A stretch of DNA of 52,440 bases from Candidatus Hydrogenedentota bacterium (GTDB lineage Bacteria; Hydrogenedentota; Hydrogenedentia; Hydrogenedentales; SLHB01). Location of the stretch: assembly GCA_035416745.1 (NCBI GenBank), contig DAOLNV010000014.1, positions 4,875 through 57,314 of the forward strand, given 5' to 3'. The notes beneath the pieces are model-generated. The model was given only the letters and a program-made list of their open reading frames with translations, was not told where the DNA came from and did no database searches. Positions 9,609 to 17,267 of the stretch are shown piece after piece; position 1 is the first letter of the stretch; each line of letters opens with the position of its first letter. A program made the translations under genes and the position numbers.

Positions 9609-9625
9609 CCGTGGACACTCCACGG
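9609..9625 (+). promoter_or_regulatory. Perfect inverted repeat at the predicted transcript start
   Basis: CCGTGGA-CAC-TCCACGG is a perfect 7-bp inverted repeat with a 3-base loop, beginning six bases after the predicted -10 box. It could be an operator for a dimeric regulator or a 5' stem-loop that stabilises the mRNA. It is followed by an AT-rich stretch, not a T run, so it is not a terminator. Confidence 0.4.
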
Positions 9626-9702
9626 ACAGCAATATTGTTACCTGCCTTGTTGTTCGTATGAAGGGCTTAGGGCACCATCACTTTCACAGGAGACTCATCA
9701 CT

Positions 9703-10968
9703 ATGACCCATAAGGACTTACGAAACCTGTGCGCCGGCGCGGTTCTGGCATGCCTCGTGCTGGCCGGCACCGCCTCGGCTGACTGGTGGCAGTTCCAGGG
9801 ACCCAACCGCAACGGGACGTCCCCAGAAACGGGCTTGATGCGGGCGTGGCCCGAGGGTGGACCGAAAGAATTGTGGTCTTTCCCGTTGGGGCAAGGGTTC
9901 GCAGGGCCGGCGGTGCGGGACGGTGAGGTCTACATTCTCGACCGTCTTGAGGATAAGCAGGATATCCTGCGTTGTCTCGAGCTGGCTACCGGAGCCGAAC
10001 TTTGGAACTACCCCTACGACGCTCCCGGAACCGTGGGACATAGCGGTTCCCGCACGCCGCCGACCGTGTCCGAGAAATACGTCTATTCGGTCGGGATGCT
10101 GGGCGATTTCCTGTGTATCGACCGCAAGACCCGCCAGCCGGTGTGGCACAAGAACATCCTGGCTGATTTCGGCAGCAAGCCCGCCAGCTGGGGGGTGTCT
10201 CAGGCGCCCAGCCTGTGGCGCGACCTCGTCATTGTCGCGCCCCAGGCCAAGAACGCTTTCGTGGCGGCATATCGCCAGGAGACCGGGGAACTGGTATGGC
10301 AAAGTCCCGGTCTGGGCAACGTGGGGTACGTGACGCCCGTTGTGACCACGCTGGCAGGGGTCGAGCAGGCGGTCATGGTCTCGGCGTTCGGCAACACCGC
10401 CGGCATTTCGCTGGAGGACGGCCGTATCTTGTGGGCCTACGACGGGTTTCAATGCCAGATCCCCATCCCCTATCCGACACCGCTGCCTGACGGCCGGCTG
10501 TTCATCACGGGCGGGTACGATGCGGGTTCCGCTATGATTCAGATCACACGCGACGGCGGCGCGTTCAAGGTGACGGAACTTTTCAAGACGGACGAGTGCG
10601 AGAGCCAGATTCACCAGCCCCTGTTTTACGGGGGGTACTTGTACGCGAACAGCAACACGAACTCGCGCATGGATGGCATGGTCTGCATGACCCTGGACGG
10701 CGAGCTCAAGTGGCGCACGCGCGACTCGCGCGACTTGCCGAAGTTCGAGCGCGGCAACCTTTTGCTTGCCGACGGCATGATTATCAGCCTCGACGGCAAG
10801 ACGGGCATACTTCATCTCATCGAGCCATCTCCGGAGGGATACAAGGAGCTGTCCCGCGCCAAAATCTTTGACGGCAACCAGATGTGGTCGCCCATGGCCC
10901 TGTCGCAAGGCAGACTGCTGCTGCGCGACCAAAAGCAGATCAAGTGTCTCGACCTGAAGAACCCATGA
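9703..10968 (+). CDS. Secreted PQQ-like beta-propeller protein, first gene of the operon
   Basis: 421 residues. The ATG at 9703 has AGGAGA nine bases upstream and starts a clean signal peptide (MTHKDLRNLCAGAVLACLVL, cleavage after ASA near DWW). Upstream in-frame sequence is not protein-like and contains the predicted promoter. The mature part begins WWQFQGPNRNG and contains successive blades such as DILRCLELATGAELW, FLCIDRKTRQPVW and AAYRQETGELVW. No CxxCH heme motif is present. It is a paralogue of the divergent gene at 8174-9403. In family terms it is a PQQ-like/BamB-like propeller; function is not established. Its place at the head of a run of Fe-S and NADH-dehydrogenase-like genes suggests a periplasmic role in that system. 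Confidence 0.9.
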   Translation: MTHKDLRNLCAGAVLACLVLAGTASADWWQFQGPNRNGTSPETGLMRAWPEGGPKELWSFPLGQGFAGPAVRDGEVYILDRLEDKQDILRCLELATGAELWNYPYDAPGTVGHSGSRTPPTVSEKYVYSVGMLGDFLCIDRKTRQPVWHKNILADFGSKPASWGVSQAPSLWRDLVIVAPQAKNAFVAAYRQETGELVWQSPGLGNVGYVTPVVTTLAGVEQAVMVSAFGNTAGISLEDGRILWAYDGFQCQIPIPYPTPLPDGRLFITGGYDAGSAMIQITRDGGAFKVTELFKTDECESQIHQPLFYGGYLYANSNTNSRMDGMVCMTLDGELKWRTRDSRDLPKFERGNLLLADGMIISLDGKTGILHLIEPSPEGYKELSRAKIFDGNQMWSPMALSQGRLLLRDQKQIKCLDLKNP

Positions 10969-11007
10969 GATTCGCGAGCCGCATTCCGGCACCGTGAGGA
11001 TGATTGC

Positions 11008-12465
11008 ATGAGGGATTCAAGGGCAAGCCGTATGCTGGCGGCTGCTGCCGCAGTCGTGACTGCCATCGCCGCAGTCATCGCGCTCCAGCAGTGGCTTGCC
11101 TACAGTCCCGCTGTCGACCTTTCGGCAAGCCTTCCGGGCCGCGATGGACGCCCGGAGGGCGCGTCTTCCGCCGGCTTCGCCACGGACCTCTCGGGCACTC
11201 ATCAGGAATTCGGAGGCGTTCCCGCGGACCTGCCGGGTTTCTGGCCCCGGTTCCGCGGCCCCGATTTCGACAATATATGCAAGGAAGAATACGCGCTCAC
11301 GGATTCGTTTGATGACGGGGGCCCGAAGCTCTTGTGGTCCGTTGAATTGGGAGAAGGGCACGCCGCCCCCGCAGTTCTCAACGGGCGGGTCTATCTGTTG
11401 GACTACGACGAGTCTGCCCGCGCCGACGCGGTTCGGTGCTTCTCCCTCGCTGACGGTCAGGAGATCTGGCGGCACTCGTATCCGGTAACCATTAAGCGCA
11501 ACCACGGCTTCTCGCGCACGGTCCCCGCGGTGACAGACGATTTCATCGTCACAATTGGTCCCCGGTGCCATGTTGTATGTCTCGATGCAAAGAGCGGCGC
11601 TTTTCGGTGGGGCATCTCGATGCAGGACGCGTACGGCACGACCGAGCCGCTCTGGTATACGGGACAGTGCCCGCTGATCGACAACGGGCTGGCCATTCTG
11701 GCCCCGGCAGGCCCTGAGGTCCTGATTGCCGCCCTGCGTTGCGAAACCGGCGAAACCGTGTGGCAAACGCCGAACCCCAGGGGCTGGAACATGTCCCATT
11801 CGTCGATTGTGCCCATGACGTTCGAGGGAACGCGGATGTTCGTGTATTGCGCGATCGGGGGCGCCGTCGGGATTGTCGCGGACGGCCCGGACGCCGGCCG
11901 GCTCCTTTGGGAGCTCCCGTGGGATGCGAATGTCGTAGCCCCTTCGCCGGTGCCGCTCGACGATGGGAAGGTGTTATTCACGGCGGGGTACGGCAACGGC
12001 AGCCTGATGGCGCAATTGCGCAGACAAGGCGATGGATTCGCCGCGGAAGTGCTCTATGACCGCGGCCCCGCGGAATGGCTCGCCTGCGAACAGCAGACGC
12101 CGATCTATTATGACGGCCTGCTTCATGCTATCATGCCGAAAGATGCAGGCGCCTTGCGCGGTCAGTTCGTCTGCTACGACCCACAAGGGTCTCTTGTATG
12201 GTCCAGCGGCCAGGCAAACCGGTTTGGTTTAGGCCCCTATATTCTGGCTGACGGCAAGTTCTATATCTTGAGCGACGACGGCGTCCTGACCGTCATCCAG
12301 CAAAGCCGCGAGCAGTACATTCCCCTGGGCCAGGCGCGCGTACTGGATGGACAGGATGCGTGGGGGCCCATCGCCATCGCAGGCACCCGGATGCTGTTGC
12401 GGGATTCCACGCGGATGATTTGTATCGAAGCAGGTGCGGCACACCAGGAGCATGTAAACCAGTGA
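11008..12465 (+). CDS. Membrane-anchored PQQ-like beta-propeller protein
   Basis: 485 residues with ATG preceded by GTGAGGA. An N-terminal hydrophobic segment (about residues 9-30) has no clear cleavage site and may anchor the protein. A low-complexity linker follows, then the propeller starting at FWPRFRGPDFDN near residue 80. Blades include AVRCFSLADGQEIW, HVVCLDAKSGAFRW and IAALRCETGETVW. It follows the first propeller gene by 39 bases, and its stop overlaps the GTG start of the NHL gene, so it is translationally coupled. It lacks heme motifs. Likely extracytoplasmic; ligand unknown. Confidence 0.88.
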   Translation: MRDSRASRMLAAAAAVVTAIAAVIALQQWLAYSPAVDLSASLPGRDGRPEGASSAGFATDLSGTHQEFGGVPADLPGFWPRFRGPDFDNICKEEYALTDSFDDGGPKLLWSVELGEGHAAPAVLNGRVYLLDYDESARADAVRCFSLADGQEIWRHSYPVTIKRNHGFSRTVPAVTDDFIVTIGPRCHVVCLDAKSGAFRWGISMQDAYGTTEPLWYTGQCPLIDNGLAILAPAGPEVLIAALRCETGETVWQTPNPRGWNMSHSSIVPMTFEGTRMFVYCAIGGAVGIVADGPDAGRLLWELPWDANVVAPSPVPLDDGKVLFTAGYGNGSLMAQLRRQGDGFAAEVLYDRGPAEWLACEQQTPIYYDGLLHAIMPKDAGALRGQFVCYDPQGSLVWSSGQANRFGLGPYILADGKFYILSDDGVLTVIQQSREQYIPLGQARVLDGQDAWGPIAIAGTRMLLRDSTRMICIEAGAAHQEHVNQ

Positions 12466-13475
12466 GCGAGGAAAATCGCCGGCTGATACCTGTTTGGATA
12501 TGGGTGGCCGTCGCGTTCGCGGCGGTCGGCACGGTCATCTGGCTGGCCTCGACCAGCAAACGCCCCAACCCGCCCGATTCGTTCCGCTACGATGTCGCCG
12601 AACACGAAGAGGTCGAGCCCTCGCTGGTGCTCGCGTCAGAATCCGCGCCGCTCAAGCCCGGGGTAGCCGGTTTGAAGGCACTTGCGGCCACGCCCGATGG
12701 GCATATCGTTGTTGCGGGGGACCACACGCTCGTCGTCTGCAACATGGACGGCGTGGAAACGGGGCGGTATGCTCTCTCCACCACGCCGGAATGCGTGGCG
12801 GCCGCTCCCGATGGCATGATCGTCCTGGGAATGTTGGACCACGTCGAAATCCTTGATGCGGCCGGAAAACCGGAAAAGGTGTGGGCGTCATTGGGAGAGC
12901 GGGCCCACATCACGTCGGTCGCGGCGGACGAGGAGAACCTCTACGTGGCCGACGCGGGAAATCGTGTCATTCTGCGCTTTGATTATGAAGGCAACCTGCA
13001 AACGCGCATCGGCGAAAAGGACGAGGAACGGGAAATCCCGGGCTTGGTCGTTCCGAGTCCCTATCTCGATGTGGCGTTCGACAACATGGGCGCGCTGTGG
13101 GCGGTCAATCCGGGCCGCCACGGCCTCGAGCAGTACCGCCCGAACGGCGATTTGGTATCCGCATGGTACCGCCCCTCGATGGACCCGGACGGGTTCTGCG
13201 GGTGCTGCAACCCCGCCCACGCGGCTTTTCGGTCCGACGGGACGCTGGTTACCGCCGAGAAGGGGCTGAACCGCGTAAAACTCTATTCGGTCGATCAGAA
13301 GTTGTTGGGTTTTGTGGCTGATCCGAAGGTGTTTCGCGCCTCGTCGGGGGGACCCTTCTCGCCGGAGCTGGAAACGCCGTTCCGCGATCTCGCGGTCGAT
13401 GCGAAGGACCGGATACTTGTGCTCGACGCCAATGCGAATGCGGTCCGGGTATTCGAGGTGAAGGAGCCAAACTGA
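12462..13475 (+). CDS. Membrane-anchored NHL-like propeller with a Cys-rich loop
   Basis: 337 residues. The start is the GTG at 12462, which overlaps the upstream TGA (GTGA); AGGAG lies 12 bases before it. One transmembrane helix spans about residues 10-30. The rest is a six-bladed NHL/SMP-30-like propeller (blades such as HIVVAGDHTLVVCN, NLYVADAGNRVILRF, ILVLDANANAVRVF). A loop at residues 244-253 reads GFCGCCNPAH: Cys246, Cys248, Cys249 and His253 could bind a metal or cluster. The gene sits directly before the three exported or membrane Fe-S genes, which supports a redox role. Metal binding is inference. Confidence 0.85.
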   Translation: MSEENRRLIPVWIWVAVAFAAVGTVIWLASTSKRPNPPDSFRYDVAEHEEVEPSLVLASESAPLKPGVAGLKALAATPDGHIVVAGDHTLVVCNMDGVETGRYALSTTPECVAAAPDGMIVLGMLDHVEILDAAGKPEKVWASLGERAHITSVAADEENLYVADAGNRVILRFDYEGNLQTRIGEKDEEREIPGLVVPSPYLDVAFDNMGALWAVNPGRHGLEQYRPNGDLVSAWYRPSMDPDGFCGCCNPAHAAFRSDGTLVTAEKGLNRVKLYSVDQKLLGFVADPKVFRASSGGPFSPELETPFRDLAVDAKDRILVLDANANAVRVFEVKEPN

Positions 13476-13476
13476 A

Positions 13477-13680
13477 ATGGATACGCCAGACATGAAGCGG
13501 CGCGAGTTCTTCACCGGCGTGGTGCGGGCATGCCTGTTGGGCGGCCTGACCCTCGTGGGCGGAGTACTCGTATGGCGTTGCAGGAAAGCCGGCGCGTGCG
13601 TTGATACCCGGGCATGCAGTGCATGCCGGGTCTATGCGGCGTGCCCGATCCGGCAACAACGCGATGAGGCCAAACCATGA
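13477..13680 (+). CDS. Small TAT-type membrane-anchored cysteine-rich protein
   Basis: 67 residues, starting one base after the previous stop and overlapping the next ATG by four bases. The N-terminus carries MKRREFF, a twin-arginine-like motif, then a hydrophobic helix (about 15-34). A compact tail has cysteines at 35, 41, 47, 50 and 56, the last pair as CxxC and CP. This could hold one iron-sulfur cluster or other metal, making it a miniature anchored electron carrier. No family recognised. Its tight packing between the NHL and ferredoxin genes and its Cys content support it as a real gene despite its size. Confidence 0.75.
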   Translation: MDTPDMKRREFFTGVVRACLLGGLTLVGGVLVWRCRKAGACVDTRACSACRVYAACPIRQQRDEAKP

Positions 13681-14240
13681 GCGGGAACAGGCAACTCCGC
13701 CGCCGCGACTTCATCCGTGTCGCGGCCGCCGCGGGCGCGGGGGGAATCATCTGGAAAGCCGCCGCCCCGGCGCCGGGCGACACGGTGTGGCAGCTCGATC
13801 CGCAGAAATGCGTGCAATGCGGACGATGCGCCACCGAGTGTGTGCTCAGCCCCTCCGCGGTGAAATGCGTGCATTCATACCGGATATGCGGCTACTGCGA
13901 CCTGTGCGGGGGCTACCTTCAAGCCACTGCCAGGAAACGCGATACCGGCGCCGAGAATGAACTGTGCCCGGTGTCGGCGATCAAGCGCACATTCATCGAG
14001 GACCCCTTCTTCCAGTACACGATTGACGAAGCCCTCTGCGTCGGGTGCGGCAAGTGCGTGAAAGGGTGCGCGCTCTTTGGCAACGGTTCGCTATACCTGC
14101 AGGTCAAGCAGGAGCTCTGCGTCCACTGCAACGAATGCGCCATCGCGCGGTCATGTCCGGCTGGGGCATACCGCCGCATCCCTGCGGAAGAGGGGTACTT
14201 GTTGAAAACGAGGCCGGAAGGGGGCTCGGTGCAGGAATGA
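13677..14240 (+). CDS. TAT-exported polyferredoxin (NapG-like 4Fe-4S protein)
   Basis: 187 residues. The N-terminus has RRRDFIRVAAAAGAGG, a classic twin-arginine signal, so the folded Fe-S protein is exported. Cysteine groups are C45/48/51/55, C64/71/74/77 with C97-P, C121/124/127/131 and C148/151/154/160-P. These fit about four 4Fe-4S clusters, as in NapG/NrfC-type periplasmic ferredoxins. The start codon overlaps the stop of the 67-residue gene and its stop overlaps the start of the NapH-like gene, the pairing seen for napGH. It likely receives or donates electrons at the outer face of the membrane polyferredoxin. The exact partner is unknown. Confidence 0.87.
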   Translation: MSGNRQLRRRDFIRVAAAAGAGGIIWKAAAPAPGDTVWQLDPQKCVQCGRCATECVLSPSAVKCVHSYRICGYCDLCGGYLQATARKRDTGAENELCPVSAIKRTFIEDPFFQYTIDEALCVGCGKCVKGCALFGNGSLYLQVKQELCVHCNECAIARSCPAGAYRRIPAEEGYLLKTRPEGGSVQE

Positions 14241-15523
14241 ACACTTTGAGGACCCGTGCGCACATACTGATCGCCCTGCTTCTTCTTGGCGGCGGCGCAT
14301 GGGCGGAGTTCCGTTTTCCGATGCCCGAGTTCGAGTCCGGGTACGAATACCCCGAGATGCACACGCCGCCGGCGGGCCGCACCAACGATCTTTGGGACGC
14401 CGCCATTCTGGCCGCCGCGCTCGGGTTGGCGTCGTGGCTGGTGTTGAAGCGCCGGTCGCGGCCGGCGGTTCTTGGTTTGACCCTCTGCTCGCTGGCGTAT
14501 TTCGGATTCTGGCGCGAGGGCTGCGTTTGTCCGGTTGGCTCCATACAGAACGTTGCGGAAGGCATGCTCGGCCTGGGCGCCGTGCACATGGCGGTGGCGG
14601 CGTTCTTCCTGCTTCCGTTGGTTTTCGCGTTGTTCTTCGGGCGGGTATTCTGCGCGGCGGTATGTCCTCTCGGGGCAATCCAGGAGGTGGCCGCGGTTCG
14701 CCCGGCAACACTTCCCCGGGCGGTCGACCGGGTGCTGGGCATCATTCCCTATCTCTATCTCGGGATCACCATACTGGCGGTCGCCACCGGTTCCGGGTAC
14801 CTGATATGCCTGTACGACCCCTTCGTCGGTTTCTTCCGGTTTGGGGCGAGTCTCAACATGTTCCTGGCGGGGGGCATTCTGTTGCTGGTGGGGTTGTTCA
14901 TCGGGCGTCCGTACTGCCGGTTTCTGTGTCCTTACGGCGTGCTTCTGGGATGGATGAGCCGTTTTTCAAAATGGCACGCGAGTATTACCCCGCGGGAATG
15001 CATACAATGCCGCCTCTGCGAAGACGCCTGTCCCTACGGCGCTATCAACTTCCCCGCCCCGGAGAAAACTCCGGTCACGAGAAGAGAAGGCGGGCGCAGG
15101 CTTGGCGTGATGCTTGCCCTGGCGCCGATCATCGTTGGGTTCGGCGCGGTAACGGGGTACGCGTCTCATGCGATGCTGGCACGGCTTCACCCCACCGTGC
15201 GGCTCGCCGAACGCATCGCGGGCGAAGAAATGGGCTATTACGATAATATGACCATCGAGAGCGAAGCTTTCCGCGCAAGTGTGAAGACCAATGCCGAATT
15301 GTATGCCGAAGCGCGTGCGGTACGGGCGGATTTCAAGTGGAAGTCAGTCCTGCTGGGCGCGTTTCTGGGAGTTGTGATTGCCGGAAAACTGGTTGGCTTG
15401 TCTATCGCGCGCAGACGGGAAGACTACGAAACCGACCGGCAGGCGTGCGTCAGTTGCGCCCGGTGCTTCCCCTACTGCCCGGTTGAGAAGGATGATGTCG
15501 CAGTTGCAGAACAGAAAACCTGA
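14237..15523 (+). CDS. NapH/NosR-like membrane polyferredoxin
   Basis: 428 residues from the ATG at 14237, which overlaps the upstream TGA; further in-frame sequence upstream lies inside the ferredoxin gene. There is an N-terminal signal or first helix, then several helices (about 54-70, 80-92, 118-137, 170-185, 207-225, 290-308, 369-388). It has three CP motifs at helix ends (C96-V-C98-P, C139/C143-P, C227/C231-P), a 4Fe-4S site C255/258/261/265-P, and a C-terminal site C404/407/410/414-P. NapH, NosR and related proteins pass electrons between the quinol pool or cytoplasmic donors and periplasmic ferredoxins. The extra loop after residue 310 and the C-terminal CxxCxxCxxxCP are unlike short NapH. 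No nitrate or nitrous oxide reductase lies nearby. Confidence 0.87.
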   Translation: MNTLRTRAHILIALLLLGGGAWAEFRFPMPEFESGYEYPEMHTPPAGRTNDLWDAAILAAALGLASWLVLKRRSRPAVLGLTLCSLAYFGFWREGCVCPVGSIQNVAEGMLGLGAVHMAVAAFFLLPLVFALFFGRVFCAAVCPLGAIQEVAAVRPATLPRAVDRVLGIIPYLYLGITILAVATGSGYLICLYDPFVGFFRFGASLNMFLAGGILLLVGLFIGRPYCRFLCPYGVLLGWMSRFSKWHASITPRECIQCRLCEDACPYGAINFPAPEKTPVTRREGGRRLGVMLALAPIIVGFGAVTGYASHAMLARLHPTVRLAERIAGEEMGYYDNMTIESEAFRASVKTNAELYAEARAVRADFKWKSVLLGAFLGVVIAGKLVGLSIARRREDYETDRQACVSCARCFPYCPVEKDDVAVAEQKT

Positions 15524-17267
15524 GTTTGTGCCGGACAAGGCGAAGTGGCGTATCGCGGCCACGGTCGCGGCTGTCGCGGGGATATTCACGCTCGTGCTGG
15601 CAGCGTTGCTGATCATCAACTACGTGCAGATTCAGGCAACCAAGCCTCTGGACAACCCCGAGCTCTTGAAATTGCGCGAACAGCTGGCCGCGTCCTCCGA
15701 ACAAGACGATGCGCTTGTCAACCAGATTCGGGCGCTGGACCTGCTCGTGCGCAAAGCGTTCTTCACGAGCCAGGCGCAATTGCGAATCGGCGGCCGGCTG
15801 CTGTTGGCGGGGGCGATCGTGTTTCTTGCCGCTTTTCGCCTCGCGGCGCGCTGGAATCCCAAGACGCCGGTACCGGGAGGCGCCCCCGACAGCGCCGGGT
15901 ACTGGCGCGTCCTCGCGCAGTCCAAGGAACTCATCACGGGCGTAGCCGTCATCCTCATACTGGTAACGCTGGCCGCTGCCTACATGACCCCCACCGATAT
16001 CCCCGCCCCGGGTGCGGAAATGGCGGCCGCCGCCGAACCGGCGGAGAACGGTACGCCGCCTGGCACGGTTGCCAAAGAGTTCCCAACGTGGGAAGAGATG
16101 CTCACACAATGGCCGTCATTCCGGGGACCCGGAGGTTTCGGCGTCGCTCATTTCACGACCGCGCCCACCCAGTGGGATATTCAGACAGGCGACGGTATCC
16201 GTTGGAACGTTGAAACGCCGCGGGTAGACTTCAATTCGCCGGTGGTGTGGGGCAACCGGCTCTTCCTCAGCGGCGCGACGGAAGACGTGCGCGAGGTCTA
16301 CTGCTACGACACCGAGACCGGCGAATTGGTCTGGCGGCAAGCCCTGCCGACATTTCCCGGCACGCCTGAGACTCCGCCGAAGATCTCGGAAGACACCGGC
16401 TATGCGGCGCCCACCGTGGCCGTGGATGGCGCGCGCGTATTTGCCATCTTCGCCACGGCTGACATCGCGTGTTACGATTTCGAGGGCAACCTGGTCTGGG
16501 GGCGCAACCTCGGTGTGCCCGAGAACCACTACGGGCACGCGTCATCGTTGCTCGCGTTCGAAGACAAGGTCTATGTTCAGCTCGACGACAGCAAACAGCC
16601 CCGAATCATGGCCCTCGAGGCGGCGACCGGCAACGAAGTCTGGGTGACCGCCCGAAAGAAGATCTCGTGGGCATCCCCCGCGTGCCCGCCGACGCCTTTC
16701 GGATTTCAACTTATCCTCGCGTCCGAGCTGGACGTGGATGGGTATGAGCCGCGGACGGGCAAGTTGTTGTGGACACAGGAGGGGCTCGACGGCGAGGTCG
16801 CGCCTTCCCCAACCATTTCCGGGGACGTGGTGTTCGTGGCCAACGAATACGCCGTCGCGACGGCGGTCCGTCTCTCGGGGTCGAACGAGGCCCCGCAATC
16901 CGAGATCATCTGGCAATGGGAGGACGCCTTGCCCGAAGTGTCGAGTCCGACGAACAGCGACGACTATTTCTATATCGCGACGTCGCTGGGCGAAATCGCC
17001 TGCCTGGACAAACAGACCGGCGAAGAGGTGTGGCTACACGAATTTGAACAGGGATTCTACTCGTCTCCGATTCGCGTCGGTGACCGCATCTACGCGGCCG
17101 ACCTGCAGGGGACCATGAACATCTTCGGGACAGGCAAGGAATTCGAGCTGATAGGCGCGCCGGGGATGGGCGAGCCCGTGTACGCCACCCCGGCATACCT
17201 CGATGGACGCATGTACGTGCGCACCGAGCGCCGCCTCATCTGCATTGAGACCCATGACGGAAATTAG
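15492..17267 (+). CDS. Three-helix membrane protein fused to a PQQ-like propeller
   Basis: 591 residues. The start is one of two adjacent ATGs at 15492 and 15495 behind GAGAAGG, inside the last 32 bases of the NapH-like gene. Helices are predicted at about 21-43, 100-117 and 146-166, with a charged region between the first two. An Ala/Pro/Glu linker follows, then a PQQ-like propeller from WPSFRGPGGFG (about residue 212) to the end. Blades include VYCYDTETGELVWRQ, IMALEAATGNEVW and IACLDKQTGEEVW. With the N-terminus inside, the propeller faces the periplasm. It contains no heme motif. Its position between the membrane polyferredoxin and the NADH-oxidising module suggests a membrane scaffold or electron/ligand-sensing unit. 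Function inferred only from context. Confidence 0.85.
   Translation: MMSQLQNRKPEFVPDKAKWRIAATVAAVAGIFTLVLAALLIINYVQIQATKPLDNPELLKLREQLAASSEQDDALVNQIRALDLLVRKAFFTSQAQLRIGGRLLLAGAIVFLAAFRLAARWNPKTPVPGGAPDSAGYWRVLAQSKELITGVAVILILVTLAAAYMTPTDIPAPGAEMAAAAEPAENGTPPGTVAKEFPTWEEMLTQWPSFRGPGGFGVAHFTTAPTQWDIQTGDGIRWNVETPRVDFNSPVVWGNRLFLSGATEDVREVYCYDTETGELVWRQALPTFPGTPETPPKISEDTGYAAPTVAVDGARVFAIFATADIACYDFEGNLVWGRNLGVPENHYGHASSLLAFEDKVYVQLDDSKQPRIMALEAATGNEVWVTARKKISWASPACPPTPFGFQLILASELDVDGYEPRTGKLLWTQEGLDGEVAPSPTISGDVVFVANEYAVATAVRLSGSNEAPQSEIIWQWEDALPEVSSPTNSDDYFYIATSLGEIACLDKQTGEEVWLHEFEQGFYSSPIRVGDRIYAADLQGTMNIFGTGKEFELIGAPGMGEPVYATPAYLDGRMYVRTERRLICIETHDGN

Noticed and set aside
8165..9661. Long plus-strand ORF opposite the PQQ-like gene
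   Set aside because: It is antisense to a gene with signal peptide and propeller blades; its own translation shows no family motif and has mirror-strand composition typical of GC-rich DNA.
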